Part shown: one piece after another, positions 51,243-60,718 of the stretch
How the letters are laid out: every line of letters begins with the position of its first letter
How positions within the stretch are numbered: position 1 is the stretch's first letter
NCBI RefSeq assembly: GCF_902859595.1
Contig: NZ_CADIJQ010000009.1
Span: 186,001 to 250,000, forward strand
Source: Achromobacter kerstersii
GTDB taxonomy: Bacteria > Pseudomonadota > Gammaproteobacteria > Burkholderiales > Burkholderiaceae_B
DNA: 64,000 bases
Direction: 5' to 3'
Notes under the pieces: model-generated
Database searches by the model: none
What the model saw: only the letters and a program-made list of their open reading frames with translations
Told to the model about the DNA's origin: nothing
Made by a program: the position numbers and the translations under genes

Positions 51243-51275
51243 AAGGCCGTACGGTTTAACCCGTACGGCCTTTTT
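51243..51275 (+). terminator. Intrinsic terminator of the fimbrial operon
   Basis: Perfect 12-bp arms AAGGCCGTACGG (51243-51254) and CCGTACGGCCTT (51261-51272) enclose the loop TTTAAC and run into TTTTTC. It lies 27 bases after the tip-subunit stop and is placed to end the plus-strand fimbrial transcript. On the minus strand it may also stop read-through from the convergent adhesin gene. Confidence 0.92.
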
Positions 51276-51334
51276 CATGCCCTGGAACTTAGGCGTGGAA
51301 AGTGCTTTAGACGATCAAAGGGGCATGGAGCCCA

Positions 51335-54310
51335 TTAGCGAATAATGCCGGTATTCTTTCCCGCGACCACGCCATGCGTCTGGCCCAGCAACCATGTGTA
51401 CCAATGCGTTTTGATGCGGCCTGCGGCGCTAGACCTTTCAATCAGTCCTTGATTCAATCCGGCGATGCCTCCAATCGTTGTGTGGTGAGCGCCTTCCAGG
51501 GTTCCACGCGCAGTGGCGTTGAAGATAAATCCATTGCGCGCGTTCACGCCAGCGATGCCGCCGATACGGCTTTGATCATGGCCCCACACTGCACCAGACG
51601 CGACAGCCGAATCTATTCTGCCATTATTGGTGCCTACCAATCCTCCGACGGACGAATGCTTGTAGGCGGTGACATTGCCGTTTGCGCGCACGCGTTGCAG
51701 CCTTCCATCGTTGGTGCCGACCAGGCCGCCGGCCGATGCGTTGTGGCCGGTCTCGACAGAAGCATGTGATTCGGAGTCTCTGATGACGCCGCTGTTGTAG
51801 CCGACCAGACCGCCGATTTGTGCGCCCTTCTGGCTCTTGCGCGCGTCGACCCGTCCGGTGGAGTGGCCTTCCTCGATCAGGCTATCGCTTCCGACGTTCG
51901 CGCCCACCAGTCCGCCGACGTTATGGCCTTCCCAATCTGCGACTTTTCCATTGGATCTGACGTTGAGCAGTTCGCCTCGATCATTATTGCTGCCCACCGC
52001 TCCGCCCGTGTTGCCGGCGCCAAAGGCTTCGACGGTGTTGCTCGCGATCGCGTGGTAAATCGCGCCGCCGTTGTTGGCCCCTACCAGGCCGCCGGTGTTG
52101 CCGAGTTTGCCGCCCTGGACAAGACCGCCAGCCTGTGAGGACTCAATGAAGCTGTCGGTGTGGTTGCCAACCAAGCCGCCCACATTAATGCCAACACTGC
52201 GGGTTGCCGTCTTACCCGTGGCGGACGAATGGTGGACAGACCCACGGTTGTTGACCCCTACCAGCCCTCCCATGCCGCCTGTCGAACTGCGCTGCATGTC
52301 GCCGGATACGGTAGCGGTCGACGCACTGTTCCGAATGGTCCCGCGGCCCGTAGCACCCCCTTTGTTCTCGCCCACCAGACCGCCTGCGGCTCGGGTATGA
52401 CCGTTGCTTCGTACGTTGCCCGACACCGTGGCGCGTTGAATGATGGCGCCCTCGTTGGTGCCGACCAGACCACCGATGACATTTTCGCGATTGGCGGAAC
52501 CCTCTACCACCGTGCTCCAGGATTTGACGTTGTAGATGTCTCCGGTATTCAAGCCCACCAGCGATCCTATCGACATCGCTGCCAGACTATCGCGCGCCCC
52601 GCTGACCGTCACGGACTTCAGAACGGTGTTGCGGACCACGCCGGAGGACGCCGCGAATAGTCCAAGATTGGCGCCGCTGCCCTTTATCGAGAGGTTCTCT
52701 ATCGTGTGGCCCAGACCATCGAACGTGCCTGAGAATGTGCCGCTTTCGCCGCCGATGGCTTGAAAATTGGCCTTGGCCCCCATGCTGTTGCCCAATACAT
52801 AATGACCGTCCAGGCGCTTGTTAATCGCCTGCAACTGGGACACGTTTTGGATCACGGTGTGCTCCCGGCCATTGGCGCTGAACGTCGTCCCCGCGCCGGA
52901 CAGCATCACGGTCGCGCCATCCGCTATCTCGTAGCCGTTCAAGGTGTTGATCGTCATCCTGCTCTTGGCGCCTGTGACGCCCAGAGAGCCATTGATGAAC
53001 GCGCCAGCCCCTGCGCTCACGGACATATGGACATTCGCGCCCGAGCCGCGCACGTTGCTATTGATGTTGGCGTTTTGGTTGGTGTGCAGACTCAAAGCAT
53101 TGGAGCTGGCCCAGGAGACTGGGCCATTGATCGAAAGATCGCCGTCGACGGCGGTCAACGCAACTGCCGTGGTGGCAAGGTTCTGGCTGAGCGTGTTGCT
53201 GTGTATCGTCAGGCCCTCGGTGTTAGCGCCTACCGTGTTGACCTTCACGATGTTGCTGTCGATGTTCCAGATGCCGCTCTTGCCCTTGTTTGCACGGGTA
53301 TCCGTCTGGGTGGACTGCTGGACGCGCACTTCACTTCCCCGGGTGGTAACGGCGCCGCCGTCTCCTTGGCCGCCCAGCGCCGCAGCGCTCATCGTGCCAG
53401 CGACCCGTACCAAGCCTTGTGCGCCACCATCCAACACGATCCTGCCCGCCTTGCCGGACAGGGTGTTGGCTTCGATGATGCCTACGCTGTTGATGACCGT
53501 TCTTAACGTGGCGTTCGCGGCGTCGGCTTTGATCAGCACCTGGCCGCCGTTCGCCTGCAGCAGATGGCCATTACTGGCTATGGCGGCGACGGTGGCGCGG
53601 TCGATCTGCAGATCCAGGAGTTGGTTGTCCTGGAAAGTCAGCGTGAAGGCTTCGCCCGCGGCCAGAGCGATGGTGCCCAACTCCGCACGGATGACGCCTT
53701 CGTTACTGACGTTCGCTCCGAGCAATGCAACGCCGCCCCCGCCGCTAGCGGTAATGGCGCCATAGTTTTCGACCACCGATGCACTGTCGCCGGAAAAGAC
53801 GTAATGGCTGCCGATAAAATCGGCATCCTGAATAGGTTGCGTCGATGCGACGAGGCCGCCCACGTTGACTTCTGCCCCGTGCTTGAAAATCACGCCGCTC
53901 GGGTTGATCAGGAAGACCCGGCCATTGGCCTCGAGCTTGCCGTTGATCTCGGTGTGCAGGAAGCTGGTGACTTTATTCAATGCCGCGGACGTGCTGCTGG
54001 GCTGCTCGAACCTGACGGTATTCCCGGCGCTGATGTCAAACGAGGTCCAGTCCGCGATGATCTTTTCGCTGTTCTGCTGGATGACCATCTGTCCGGCGTC
54101 GGTAGTAATCGTGGCGTCGCCATGCGTGATGGTGCCGCCTGTCGGTAACGCTTGCGCGCAAAAGTGGGTGCTCAGGCCGAGCAGCGCAATGGCCGCTGCG
54201 GCGGCACGGGCGCCCGATTGAGTGGACTTGCCCCGACGGCGCGCGCACTCGCTGGCGGCGATCCAGGCGCGTCGCGATTCGCTCCACACTAATGCATAGG
54301 TCTTGTTCAA
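51335..54310 (-). CDS. Two-partner secretion exoprotein (filamentous hemagglutinin family, TpsA)
   Basis: This 991-residue adhesin-like exoprotein starts at a TTG (54310, with GGAGAG upstream). The first residues NKTYALVWSESRRAWIAASE are the extended signal-peptide region of TpsA proteins; the signal core ends near AQALP. The secretion domain follows: GGTITHGDATITTDAGQMVI, IADWTSFDIS and the NPNL/NPSG-type INPSGVIFKHGAEVNVGGLVA. From about residue 600, repeats of GGLVGxN form a GLUG-type beta helix. The chain is short for this family. It is 80 bases downstream of its TpsB transporter gene. The frame opens 150 codons further up, inside tpsB, which I reject. Confidence 0.9.
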   Translation of the reverse strand: MNKTYALVWSESRRAWIAASECARRRGKSTQSGARAAAAAIALLGLSTHFCAQALPTGGTITHGDATITTDAGQMVIQQNSEKIIADWTSFDISAGNTVRFEQPSSTSAALNKVTSFLHTEINGKLEANGRVFLINPSGVIFKHGAEVNVGGLVASTQPIQDADFIGSHYVFSGDSASVVENYGAITASGGGGVALLGANVSNEGVIRAELGTIALAAGEAFTLTFQDNQLLDLQIDRATVAAIASNGHLLQANGGQVLIKADAANATLRTVINSVGIIEANTLSGKAGRIVLDGGAQGLVRVAGTMSAAALGGQGDGGAVTTRGSEVRVQQSTQTDTRANKGKSGIWNIDSNIVKVNTVGANTEGLTIHSNTLSQNLATTAVALTAVDGDLSINGPVSWASSNALSLHTNQNANINSNVRGSGANVHMSVSAGAGAFINGSLGVTGAKSRMTINTLNGYEIADGATVMLSGAGTTFSANGREHTVIQNVSQLQAINKRLDGHYVLGNSMGAKANFQAIGGESGTFSGTFDGLGHTIENLSIKGSGANLGLFAASSGVVRNTVLKSVTVSGARDSLAAMSIGSLVGLNTGDIYNVKSWSTVVEGSANRENVIGGLVGTNEGAIIQRATVSGNVRSNGHTRAAGGLVGENKGGATGRGTIRNSASTATVSGDMQRSSTGGMGGLVGVNNRGSVHHSSATGKTATRSVGINVGGLVGNHTDSFIESSQAGGLVQGGKLGNTGGLVGANNGGAIYHAIASNTVEAFGAGNTGGAVGSNNDRGELLNVRSNGKVADWEGHNVGGLVGANVGSDSLIEEGHSTGRVDARKSQKGAQIGGLVGYNSGVIRDSESHASVETGHNASAGGLVGTNDGRLQRVRANGNVTAYKHSSVGGLVGTNNGRIDSAVASGAVWGHDQSRIGGIAGVNARNGFIFNATARGTLEGAHHTTIGGIAGLNQGLIERSSAAGRIKTHWYTWLLGQTHGVVAGKNTGIIR

Positions 54311-54390
54311 AGCTCTCTCCAGGGATGGATGGGTGCCCTTAACGCCTGCGGCATTGGCCCAGGACGATGCAACAAGGGCGGTGTCTACGC

Positions 54391-56139
54391 TTAGAAATAC
54401 CGGGTGGCTTGCACCCAGAAGCGTGGCTCTTGATCCGTCGCGGTGCGTGGCATGCTTTGCTGCAAGGGCCAGGCGGCGCTGACGTTGATCAAATGGGTGG
54501 GCGCGGCATGCGCAATGCTGACGCCAAAGGCGGTCAGGAAATGGCGGTTGCGTTCGTCCGTCCAGCTGCGCTTGCTGGCCTGCACCGAACCGGTGTCGAT
54601 GAAGGCCGATAGCTGCAAGCCCGGCAGGGGCAGATAACGCAGCTCGCCCGAGGCCTGCCAGCCTTGGTCGCCGCTGGCCGCGCCGGGCGCGAATGCGCGC
54701 ACGCCGTACGGCCCGCCCAGGCTGAATTTTTCCGAACTGTTCAGGTTCTTGCTGGACCACTGCGCACGTAGGCGGCCATAGAACTGCACGGGACCCGCTA
54801 CGTGCTGCAAGCGGCCCAGGCTGGCATTGACCACGCCGAACCCGCCGCCCGCGTGCTTGAAGCGCCGGTCTTCATCGCGCAGCGCCGTATCGCCAAAGCG
54901 CAAGTTGCCCCGGGAAAAACTCAGATAGGCGGCGTTGCGCCCGCCGCCCAGGATGTGGTCGCGGGCGCTGGCGTTCAGCGCGGCCGTCCACAAGCCGACG
55001 CGATGCGCGCGCGTGTAGTCCACGGCGTCGTAGTCGTCTTGCAAGCGCTTGTGTTCGTATTGCAGAGTGGCCTGCACGGTGGCATCGCGGCTGCGCAACA
55101 GGGTTTGCCTGATGTAAACGTTTGCCGTGTCGGCGCGCCCATGCGCTTCCAGGTAGTTGAATTCCCGGCCCAATTCATAACGCATGGCCGACATGCCGGC
55201 GCCCACGCGCGTGGACCAGGGGCCTAGCGGCAGGGAGTAGTCGACGTGGTAGTAGCGTTGTTGGCGGTCGCTTGAGAGCAGGCGCACATCGAGCTGGTCG
55301 CCCAGCGTCAAGGGGCTGTTGATGTTGGCCGCTGCGCTCAGCCGGTATTCCCCGGTGTAGGCGCCGCCGTAGTTGTCGGCGTCAACGCTGCCGGAAATCC
55401 AGGGGCCCGAGTCCGCATTGACGAGCAGGTCGGTGGCCCCCGTCGCCGAGCCTGCGCGCAAAGTGCCTTTGGCGGTGACGCCCGGGATATCGTTCAACGC
55501 GAGCAGCGCACGGTCGAGCTCGGCGCCATGTACCGCATCGCCGCTATGCAACGCATCAAGGGCGGGTTGCAGCACGTGGTTGCGGGTGCGTGAGGCATTG
55601 TTCAGAACGACCTGCCCATACACCCCTTCCAGCACGCTGATCCGCACGATGCCGTTCTGAATTTCCTGCGCGGGCAGGTAGGCGCGCGCCAGCGGATAAC
55701 CGCCGCGCTGATAGTGGGCCGTGAGGCGCGCGGCGGCGCTGCGCAGGCCGTTGAGGTCTTGCTCGGAGCCGACCAGGTCGGCCAGCAACGCCTGCAATGC
55801 GGCGCTGTCGTAAACGCGGTTGCCGTCCAGTTGGAAGCCCTGCACCCTGATGGTGGCAAGGGGGGCGGCGTTGTCGGCAGCAGGGCTTGCGGGTGCGCCG
55901 GGTTCACGCAGGTCGAGCGCCGGCGCGGGGGCGGCGGGCGGCGGGGTGGGGATGGTGGATTCCAGATCCCGGATAGAGCGGCCGGCGTCGGGTACCTGCG
56001 CCCAGGCGGGTTGGGCAAAGAGCAGCGCCAGGCAGGCGGCCCGGTTGGGCGTGATGCGGAAGTGTCGAAAGAGCGTGTGGGACGTCTTGGCGAGCGCCAT
56101 GCAGCGGGCGCCGCCGTGTCGTAGGGTCATCAGGGTCAT
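54391..56139 (-). CDS. Two-partner secretion transporter (TpsB; ShlB/FhaC family)
   Basis: This protein of up to 582 residues is an outer-membrane pore. An ATG 13 codons later (56100) starts a cleaner signal peptide ending PAWAQ. Two POTRA domains follow a proline-rich linker (IRVQGFQLDGNRVYDSAAL and ISVLEGVYGQVVLNNAS), then the barrel with the conserved VRGF-equivalent GPYGVRAFAPGAASGDQGW and a C-terminal aromatic RYF. It would secrete the TpsA protein encoded downstream through its secretion domain. It is read first on the minus strand, as is usual for TpsB-TpsA operons. Confidence 0.9.
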   Translation of the reverse strand: MTLMTLRHGGARCMALAKTSHTLFRHFRITPNRAACLALLFAQPAWAQVPDAGRSIRDLESTIPTPPPAAPAPALDLREPGAPASPAADNAAPLATIRVQGFQLDGNRVYDSAALQALLADLVGSEQDLNGLRSAAARLTAHYQRGGYPLARAYLPAQEIQNGIVRISVLEGVYGQVVLNNASRTRNHVLQPALDALHSGDAVHGAELDRALLALNDIPGVTAKGTLRAGSATGATDLLVNADSGPWISGSVDADNYGGAYTGEYRLSAAANINSPLTLGDQLDVRLLSSDRQQRYYHVDYSLPLGPWSTRVGAGMSAMRYELGREFNYLEAHGRADTANVYIRQTLLRSRDATVQATLQYEHKRLQDDYDAVDYTRAHRVGLWTAALNASARDHILGGGRNAAYLSFSRGNLRFGDTALRDEDRRFKHAGGGFGVVNASLGRLQHVAGPVQFYGRLRAQWSSKNLNSSEKFSLGGPYGVRAFAPGAASGDQGWQASGELRYLPLPGLQLSAFIDTGSVQASKRSWTDERNRHFLTAFGVSIAHAAPTHLINVSAAWPLQQSMPRTATDQEPRFWVQATRYF

Positions 56140-56397
56140 CCGTATGGGACGCTGGCGTCGCAGACGTGAACGCGGTGCGAATGGGCGTCAGAGGCGTGGC
56201 GTGGACGCGAAAAATCAGGTCACGCGATGCAAGCGGCCAATATACGGAGCGGGCAGGAATCAAGCCCTATGAAGAGTACGAATTCCGCGGTTGACGATTC
56301 CGATTCGTGTCCGAGGTGTGCCCGGGGTTTGTCCGAGCAGGGGCCGAGCTGTGCCCTAGCGGTGTCGGGAACGTGTCCGACACCTGAATCGCGGCGT

Positions 56398-56898
56398 TCA
56401 GGGCGGCGGCCCGTCGGCTTCTTGCGCCATGCGCTCGCAGGACTCGCCGAACTCGCGCATGGCGTCTTCCATGTTATGAACGCAGCGGGTCAGCGTAAAG
56501 GGTGAGGCCTTGGAATCAATGCAGGCGGCCCCGAGCGCGGTACAGTGCGCAACGAGTTGCGTGTCGCCCATCATTTGTGCGGCGCCTTTGATGCGGTGCG
56601 CCAGTTGGCGCAACGCCAGGCGGTCGCCGTTGTCATGCAGCCGGCGCAACTGCTGCTTGTCGACGTCGTTGGCTTTGACGAATGCGCTGGCCAGCGTGCG
56701 GATGCGAGCGGGGTCGGCCGCGGTCAAGTCGCTGATCATGCGCACGCGTTGTTCATGGCGGCGTTCGCGGTCTTCGGGCCGAGGGGGCAGCACAAGCGCC
56801 GTCACGTCAGGTGAGGCCATGTTTTGGTCTTGGTCTAGGGCGAGTGCGGTGGGTCTGGAGGGGGAAGTCCCGGCTTCCAATGGGTCTTTTTCTTTCAT
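56398..56898 (-). CDS. Stand-alone Hpt phosphotransfer protein
   Basis: This 166-residue protein has an Hpt four-helix bundle at about residues 55-155. The phospho-accepting histidine is in LAHRIKGAAQMMGD near residue 103, with the usual HxxKGxxxxxG spacing. The N-terminus is low-complexity. A histidine kinase or receiver is absent from this gene. It is divergent from an RcsB-like response regulator (57233), suggesting the two are phosphorelay partners. The neighbouring adhesin genes may be its targets. Confidence 0.82.
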   Translation of the reverse strand: MKEKDPLEAGTSPSRPTALALDQDQNMASPDVTALVLPPRPEDRERRHEQRVRMISDLTAADPARIRTLASAFVKANDVDKQQLRRLHDNGDRLALRQLAHRIKGAAQMMGDTQLVAHCTALGAACIDSKASPFTLTRCVHNMEDAMREFGESCERMAQEADGPPP

Positions 56899-57232
56899 GG
56901 GCCTGGCTAGCGTCCTGAGTGCCGGTACGCGGGATCAGACAATATGCGCCAAAAGAGAGGCGTCGTCTGTGGGATTGGTCTGAGGCGTATTAGGATTACG
57001 TCTGACTCATGCGCGGCAACGGTACGAAACTGGCACTTTCGTATTCTTCCTATTTGTTTATTAGGTGTACGGCAGCACTATATCGGTCTATCGCTCTAGT
57101 GGTTTGACACCGACGAAGCACCCATGAGTATCATCCGATAAATGAGAAACCTCGTTTTCGCCGATCGTCGACATTGCGCGAGAACGAGAATGTTGCCCGG
57201 GGAGTCCCAATGTGGAAGAGGGGAATGCAACA
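56899..57232. promoter_or_regulatory. Divergent promoter region between hpt and the RcsB-like gene
   Basis: This 334-base gap is AT-richer than its flanks around 57000-57160 and must hold both promoters. An imperfect palindrome CCTATTTGTTTATTAGG lies near 57048-57064, a possible response-regulator site. No -35/-10 pair could be assigned with confidence, and no other gene fits. Confidence 0.4.
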
Positions 57233-57934
57233 ATGTCGTCCCGATATATTCGTGTCATCGTCGCAGACGACCATCCCGCCGTTGCGCTGGGCGTCAGTTA
57301 TGAATTGGGTCTTGATCCCGCCATCGATGTCATCGGCTGCGCGGAAAATTCCACCGACCTGATTGCGCGGCTGGAAACTCAGCATTGCGACGTAGTGGTT
57401 TCCGATTACACCATGCCAGGTGGAAAGTACGGCGACGGCCTGGGCCTGATTGCGCTATTGCGCCGGCGCTATCCTGCCTTGCGCGTGGCGGTGTTGACCA
57501 TGATCGACAACCCCACGCTGATCCGCGCCTTGCTGGCGTATGAAAATCTGTGCGTGCTCAGCAAGTCGGATTCGACGAGCCACATCATTAATGCGGTGCA
57601 CGCCATGTACCAGGGCCGCACCTATTATTCGCCCACGATCAAGGACATGATCGTGAATCAGGCGTTTGCATTGGGGCGCGCGCGCCTGACCAAGCGCGAA
57701 GCCGAAATCGTGCGGTTGTTTTGCGCCGGCGCCACCGTGACCGAAATATCTCAGATGTCGCATCGCAGCGTGCAGACGGTCAGTTCGCAAAAGCGTAGCG
57801 CCATGCGCAAGCTGGGAATCGAACGCGACGCCGACTTGATCAAGTACGGCGCCGACGCGGCGCAAATCCAGGCGGGCGATGGCGGGCTGTCGATGATCCC
57901 GCGCATGGACGAGCGCGTCTGGAACCGCGTTTGA
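57233..57934 (+). CDS. RcsB-like NarL/LuxR-family response regulator
   Basis: This 233-residue regulator has a complete receiver: paired acids in VIVADDHPAVALG, the phospho-acceptor in VVSDYTMPGGKYGDGLGL, the switch Thr in AVLTMIDNP and Lys in LSKSDS. The motif MPG-KYGDG-LI and the DNA-binding end LTKREAEIVRLFCAGATVTEI, HRSVQTVSSQKRSAMRKLG closely follow E. coli RcsB. The ATG at 57233 has GAGGGG before it; a GTG seven codons earlier is possible. No sensor kinase is in the window. It may control the adhesin or fimbriae. Confidence 0.88.
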   Translation: MSSRYIRVIVADDHPAVALGVSYELGLDPAIDVIGCAENSTDLIARLETQHCDVVVSDYTMPGGKYGDGLGLIALLRRRYPALRVAVLTMIDNPTLIRALLAYENLCVLSKSDSTSHIINAVHAMYQGRTYYSPTIKDMIVNQAFALGRARLTKREAEIVRLFCAGATVTEISQMSHRSVQTVSSQKRSAMRKLGIERDADLIKYGADAAQIQAGDGGLSMIPRMDERVWNRV

Positions 57935-57947
57935 CCGCCCGGATGGC

Positions 57948-59543
57948 TTAGAAGCCCACCGCCTGGCCGTCGCGGCGCGAGTCCGACGCCGCCACATAAC
58001 CACCCTGCGGCAAACGGCAAATCAATTGCGCCGAGCCAAATTCCAGGCTGTCGGCAGGCGCCACGGCCACGTTGTGGCCGCGTGCGCGCAGCGCCTCGAC
58101 CACATCCGCCGGCAGGTGCGATTCCACATTCACGACCGGGCCCTTTTCCACTCGGAAGCGCGGCGCGTCGCTCATCGCCTGCGGGTTCTGGCCAAACGCG
58201 GCCAGCCGCGTGACCATTTGCAGATGGCCTTGCGCCTGCATGGACCCGCCCATCACACCGAACGACATCAGCGGTTCACCGCCACGCGTGACGAACGCGG
58301 GGATGATCGTGTGCATGGGTTTCTTGCGCGGCGCGACCTGGTTGGCGTGGCCGGGTGTGAGCACGAAGTTCAGGCCACGGTTGTGCAGGCTGATGCCGGT
58401 GTCAGGCACCACGACGCCGGAGCCAAAGCCGTGATAGTTCGATTGAATGAACGACACCATGGTGCCGCTGGCATCGGCCGCGGTCAGGTAGACGGTGCCG
58501 CCCGTGGCGGGCGTGCCCGCGGTGGGGACGCTGGCGCGGTCCATGGAAATCAGACGCGCGCGCTCGGCCAGATAGGCGCGGTCGAGCAGGGCGCGGGCAT
58601 CGGTGCGCATGTGGCGCGGGTCGGCGACGTGATGGTGCAGGTCGGCGAACGCCAGCTTCATGGCTTCGATGCTGACGTGGTAGTAGTCGGCGCTGTCGCG
58701 GCCCATGCCTTCCAGGTCGAACTGTTCCAACATGCCCAGCGCCATCAACGCGGAAATGCCCTGGCCGTTTGGCGGGATTTCATGCAGCTCGACATCGCGG
58801 AACGATTGCGAGATGGGCGCGACCCATTCCGGGCGGTGCTCGGCCAAGTCCGTGGCGCTGAGCGCGCCGCCCGTCTGGCGGGCGAAGTCGGTGATCTTGC
58901 GGGCGAGTTCGCCGCGGTAGAAGCTTTCGCCGCCGGTTTCGGCGATGTCGCGCAGCGTCTTGGCCTGCGCCGGAAAGCGCCACCATTCGCCAGCTTGCGG
59001 GGCGCGGCCCTGCGGCAGGAACGCGTCGGCAAAGCCGGGTTCGTGAGCCAGCTTGGGCGCTTGCGTGGCCCATTGGCGCGCAATGGTGGGCGATGCCGCG
59101 AAGCCTTCTTCGGCGTAGGCGATGGCGGGTTCGAACAGCTTGGCGAAGGGCAGCTTGCCAAAGCGTTCCGACAAGGCCTTCCAGCCTGCCACTTGGCCCG
59201 GCACGGTGACGGTGCCCCAGCCGGTGCCGGGCATGGCGTCGCGGCCGTTGAAGAATTCGGGGGTCCATGCGGCCGGCGCACAGCCGCTGGAGTTCAAGCC
59301 ATGCAGGCGGCCGTCATGCCAGACAAGCGCGAACATGTCGCCGCCGATCCCGTTCATGACGGGCTCGACAACGGTCAGAGCAATCGCGGTGGCAATGGCG
59401 CTATCAACGGCATTGCCACCGGCCAGCAGCATGCGTAGCCCCGCCTGCGCCGCCAGCGGCTGGCTGGTCGCGACCGCGTTGGCGGCCAGGACCGGCATTT
59501 TTCGGGAAGCGTACGGAAAAGACCAATCGAAGGAGGAGGACAT
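57948..59543 (-). CDS. Gamma-glutamyltransferase family protein (YwrD-like)
   Basis: This 531-residue N-terminal nucleophile hydrolase has the family blocks ANAVATSQPLAAQAGLRMLLAGGNAVD, GIGGDMFALVWHDG, IPPNGQGISALMALG and, at the expected processing point, GGTVYLTAADASGTMVSFIQ with the nucleophile threonine. No obvious signal peptide is seen, so it may be cytoplasmic. It is encoded after a Bug binding protein on the same strand, 25 bases away, which suggests an imported gamma-glutamyl or acyl substrate. Confidence 0.9.
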   Translation of the reverse strand: MSSSFDWSFPYASRKMPVLAANAVATSQPLAAQAGLRMLLAGGNAVDSAIATAIALTVVEPVMNGIGGDMFALVWHDGRLHGLNSSGCAPAAWTPEFFNGRDAMPGTGWGTVTVPGQVAGWKALSERFGKLPFAKLFEPAIAYAEEGFAASPTIARQWATQAPKLAHEPGFADAFLPQGRAPQAGEWWRFPAQAKTLRDIAETGGESFYRGELARKITDFARQTGGALSATDLAEHRPEWVAPISQSFRDVELHEIPPNGQGISALMALGMLEQFDLEGMGRDSADYYHVSIEAMKLAFADLHHHVADPRHMRTDARALLDRAYLAERARLISMDRASVPTAGTPATGGTVYLTAADASGTMVSFIQSNYHGFGSGVVVPDTGISLHNRGLNFVLTPGHANQVAPRKKPMHTIIPAFVTRGGEPLMSFGVMGGSMQAQGHLQMVTRLAAFGQNPQAMSDAPRFRVEKGPVVNVESHLPADVVEALRARGHNVAVAPADSLEFGSAQLICRLPQGGYVAASDSRRDGQAVGF

Positions 59544-59568
59544 GGATGCTGGAAACTCGTGAATAGGA

Positions 59569-60555
59569 TTACTGCGGCGTGATGCCGGCTTGATCGATCA
59601 ACTGCTTGGTGCGCGGAATTTCGGCCTTGATGAAGGCGGCGAATTCTTCGCGGCTGCCGCCACGGGGCTCGGCGCCTGCTTCGGCGAGCTTACCGCGCAA
59701 TGCCGGGTCGGCCAGCACCTTGTTCACGGCGCGGTTGAGCTTGTCGAGGATCGGGGCCGGCGTGCCTTCAGGCGCGACCAGACCGTACCAAGGGGCGATG
59801 TCGTAGCCGGCGTAGCCTTGTTCGGCGATGGTGGGGATGTCCGGCGCCAGCGCCGAGCGCTGCGAGTTGGACATGCCCAGCGCCAGCAACGAACCGCTCT
59901 TGACCTGCGGCAGGCCGGTCATGATGGTGTCGAAGTACATGGACACCTGGCCCGACAGCAACGCCGGAATGGCTTCGCCCGCGCCCTTGTACGGCACGTG
60001 CAGGATGTCGATGCCGGCAATGGACTTCAGCATTTCACCCGCCATGTGCGAGGTGGTGCCGGTGCCGAACGAGGCATAGGTCAGCTTGCCCGGGTTGGCG
60101 CGCGCATAGGCGACCATTTCGGGCAGCGTCTTGAACGGCTGCTGCGGGTTGGCCAGCAGGATGTTGGGCGTGTAGGCCACCATCGACACCAGCGCGAAGG
60201 CGTCGGGGTCATAGGCCAGGCGTTTTTGCAGGAAGCGGTTCGTGACCACGGCGGCCGGGCCGCCCATCAACAGCGTGTAGCCGTCGGGCGCCGAACGCGC
60301 CACCGAGGCGCTGCCAATGGCGGCCGCCGCGCCCGGACGGGCTTCGACGACGAAAGGCTGGCCCAGTTCAGTCGCCAGCGCGGCGCCCAGCTGGCGCGAG
60401 ATCAGATCGGTGGCGGAGCCGGCCTGGAAGGGCACGACGATACGCACGGGATGCTGCGGCCAATCGGTGGCCGGGGCGCCAGCTTGCGCACCGGCCTGGG
60501 CCGCGAAGGCCACGGCGGCTAGGCCCGCCAGCGTCCGGATAAGACGAAATTTCAT
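59569..60555 (-). CDS. Bug-family periplasmic binding protein (tripartite tricarboxylate transporter)
   Basis: This 328-residue receptor has a signal peptide (MKFRLIRTLAGLAAVAFA, cleavage after AGAQ). Bug hallmarks are WPQHPVRIVVPFQAGSATDL, VEARPGAAAAIGS, SFGTGTTSHMAGEML and GYDIAPWYGLVAPEGTP. Such proteins are very numerous in Achromobacter and Bordetella and bind carboxylates. The frame is open to 60642, but AGGGGAACCC directly before the ATG at 60555 is preferred. It is divergent from the GntR gene at 60719. Confidence 0.92.
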   Translation of the reverse strand: MKFRLIRTLAGLAAVAFAAQAGAQAGAPATDWPQHPVRIVVPFQAGSATDLISRQLGAALATELGQPFVVEARPGAAAAIGSASVARSAPDGYTLLMGGPAAVVTNRFLQKRLAYDPDAFALVSMVAYTPNILLANPQQPFKTLPEMVAYARANPGKLTYASFGTGTTSHMAGEMLKSIAGIDILHVPYKGAGEAIPALLSGQVSMYFDTIMTGLPQVKSGSLLALGMSNSQRSALAPDIPTIAEQGYAGYDIAPWYGLVAPEGTPAPILDKLNRAVNKVLADPALRGKLAEAGAEPRGGSREEFAAFIKAEIPRTKQLIDQAGITPQ

Positions 60556-60718
60556 GGGTTCCCCTGTTATGAGGGCGCATGACAACGCCCTTCGGAGGGA
60601 ATTAGACGGGACCGCGCGCCCTCGAACCATTGGTATTTGCATCCATGGATAACTGTATCCAGTTTGTGTTATTTTTGCGTTTATCTATCATTGCGGCTTT
60701 CCAAGCCCGGGGACGACG

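Noticed and set aside
54311..54760. N-terminal extension of the TpsA protein
   Set aside because: It overlaps tpsB and lacks any signal; the extended signal-peptide motif begins exactly at the TTG at 54310.
58026..59438. 470-codon plus-strand frame
   Set aside because: Antisense to gamma-glutamyltransferase, whose catalytic motif is intact.
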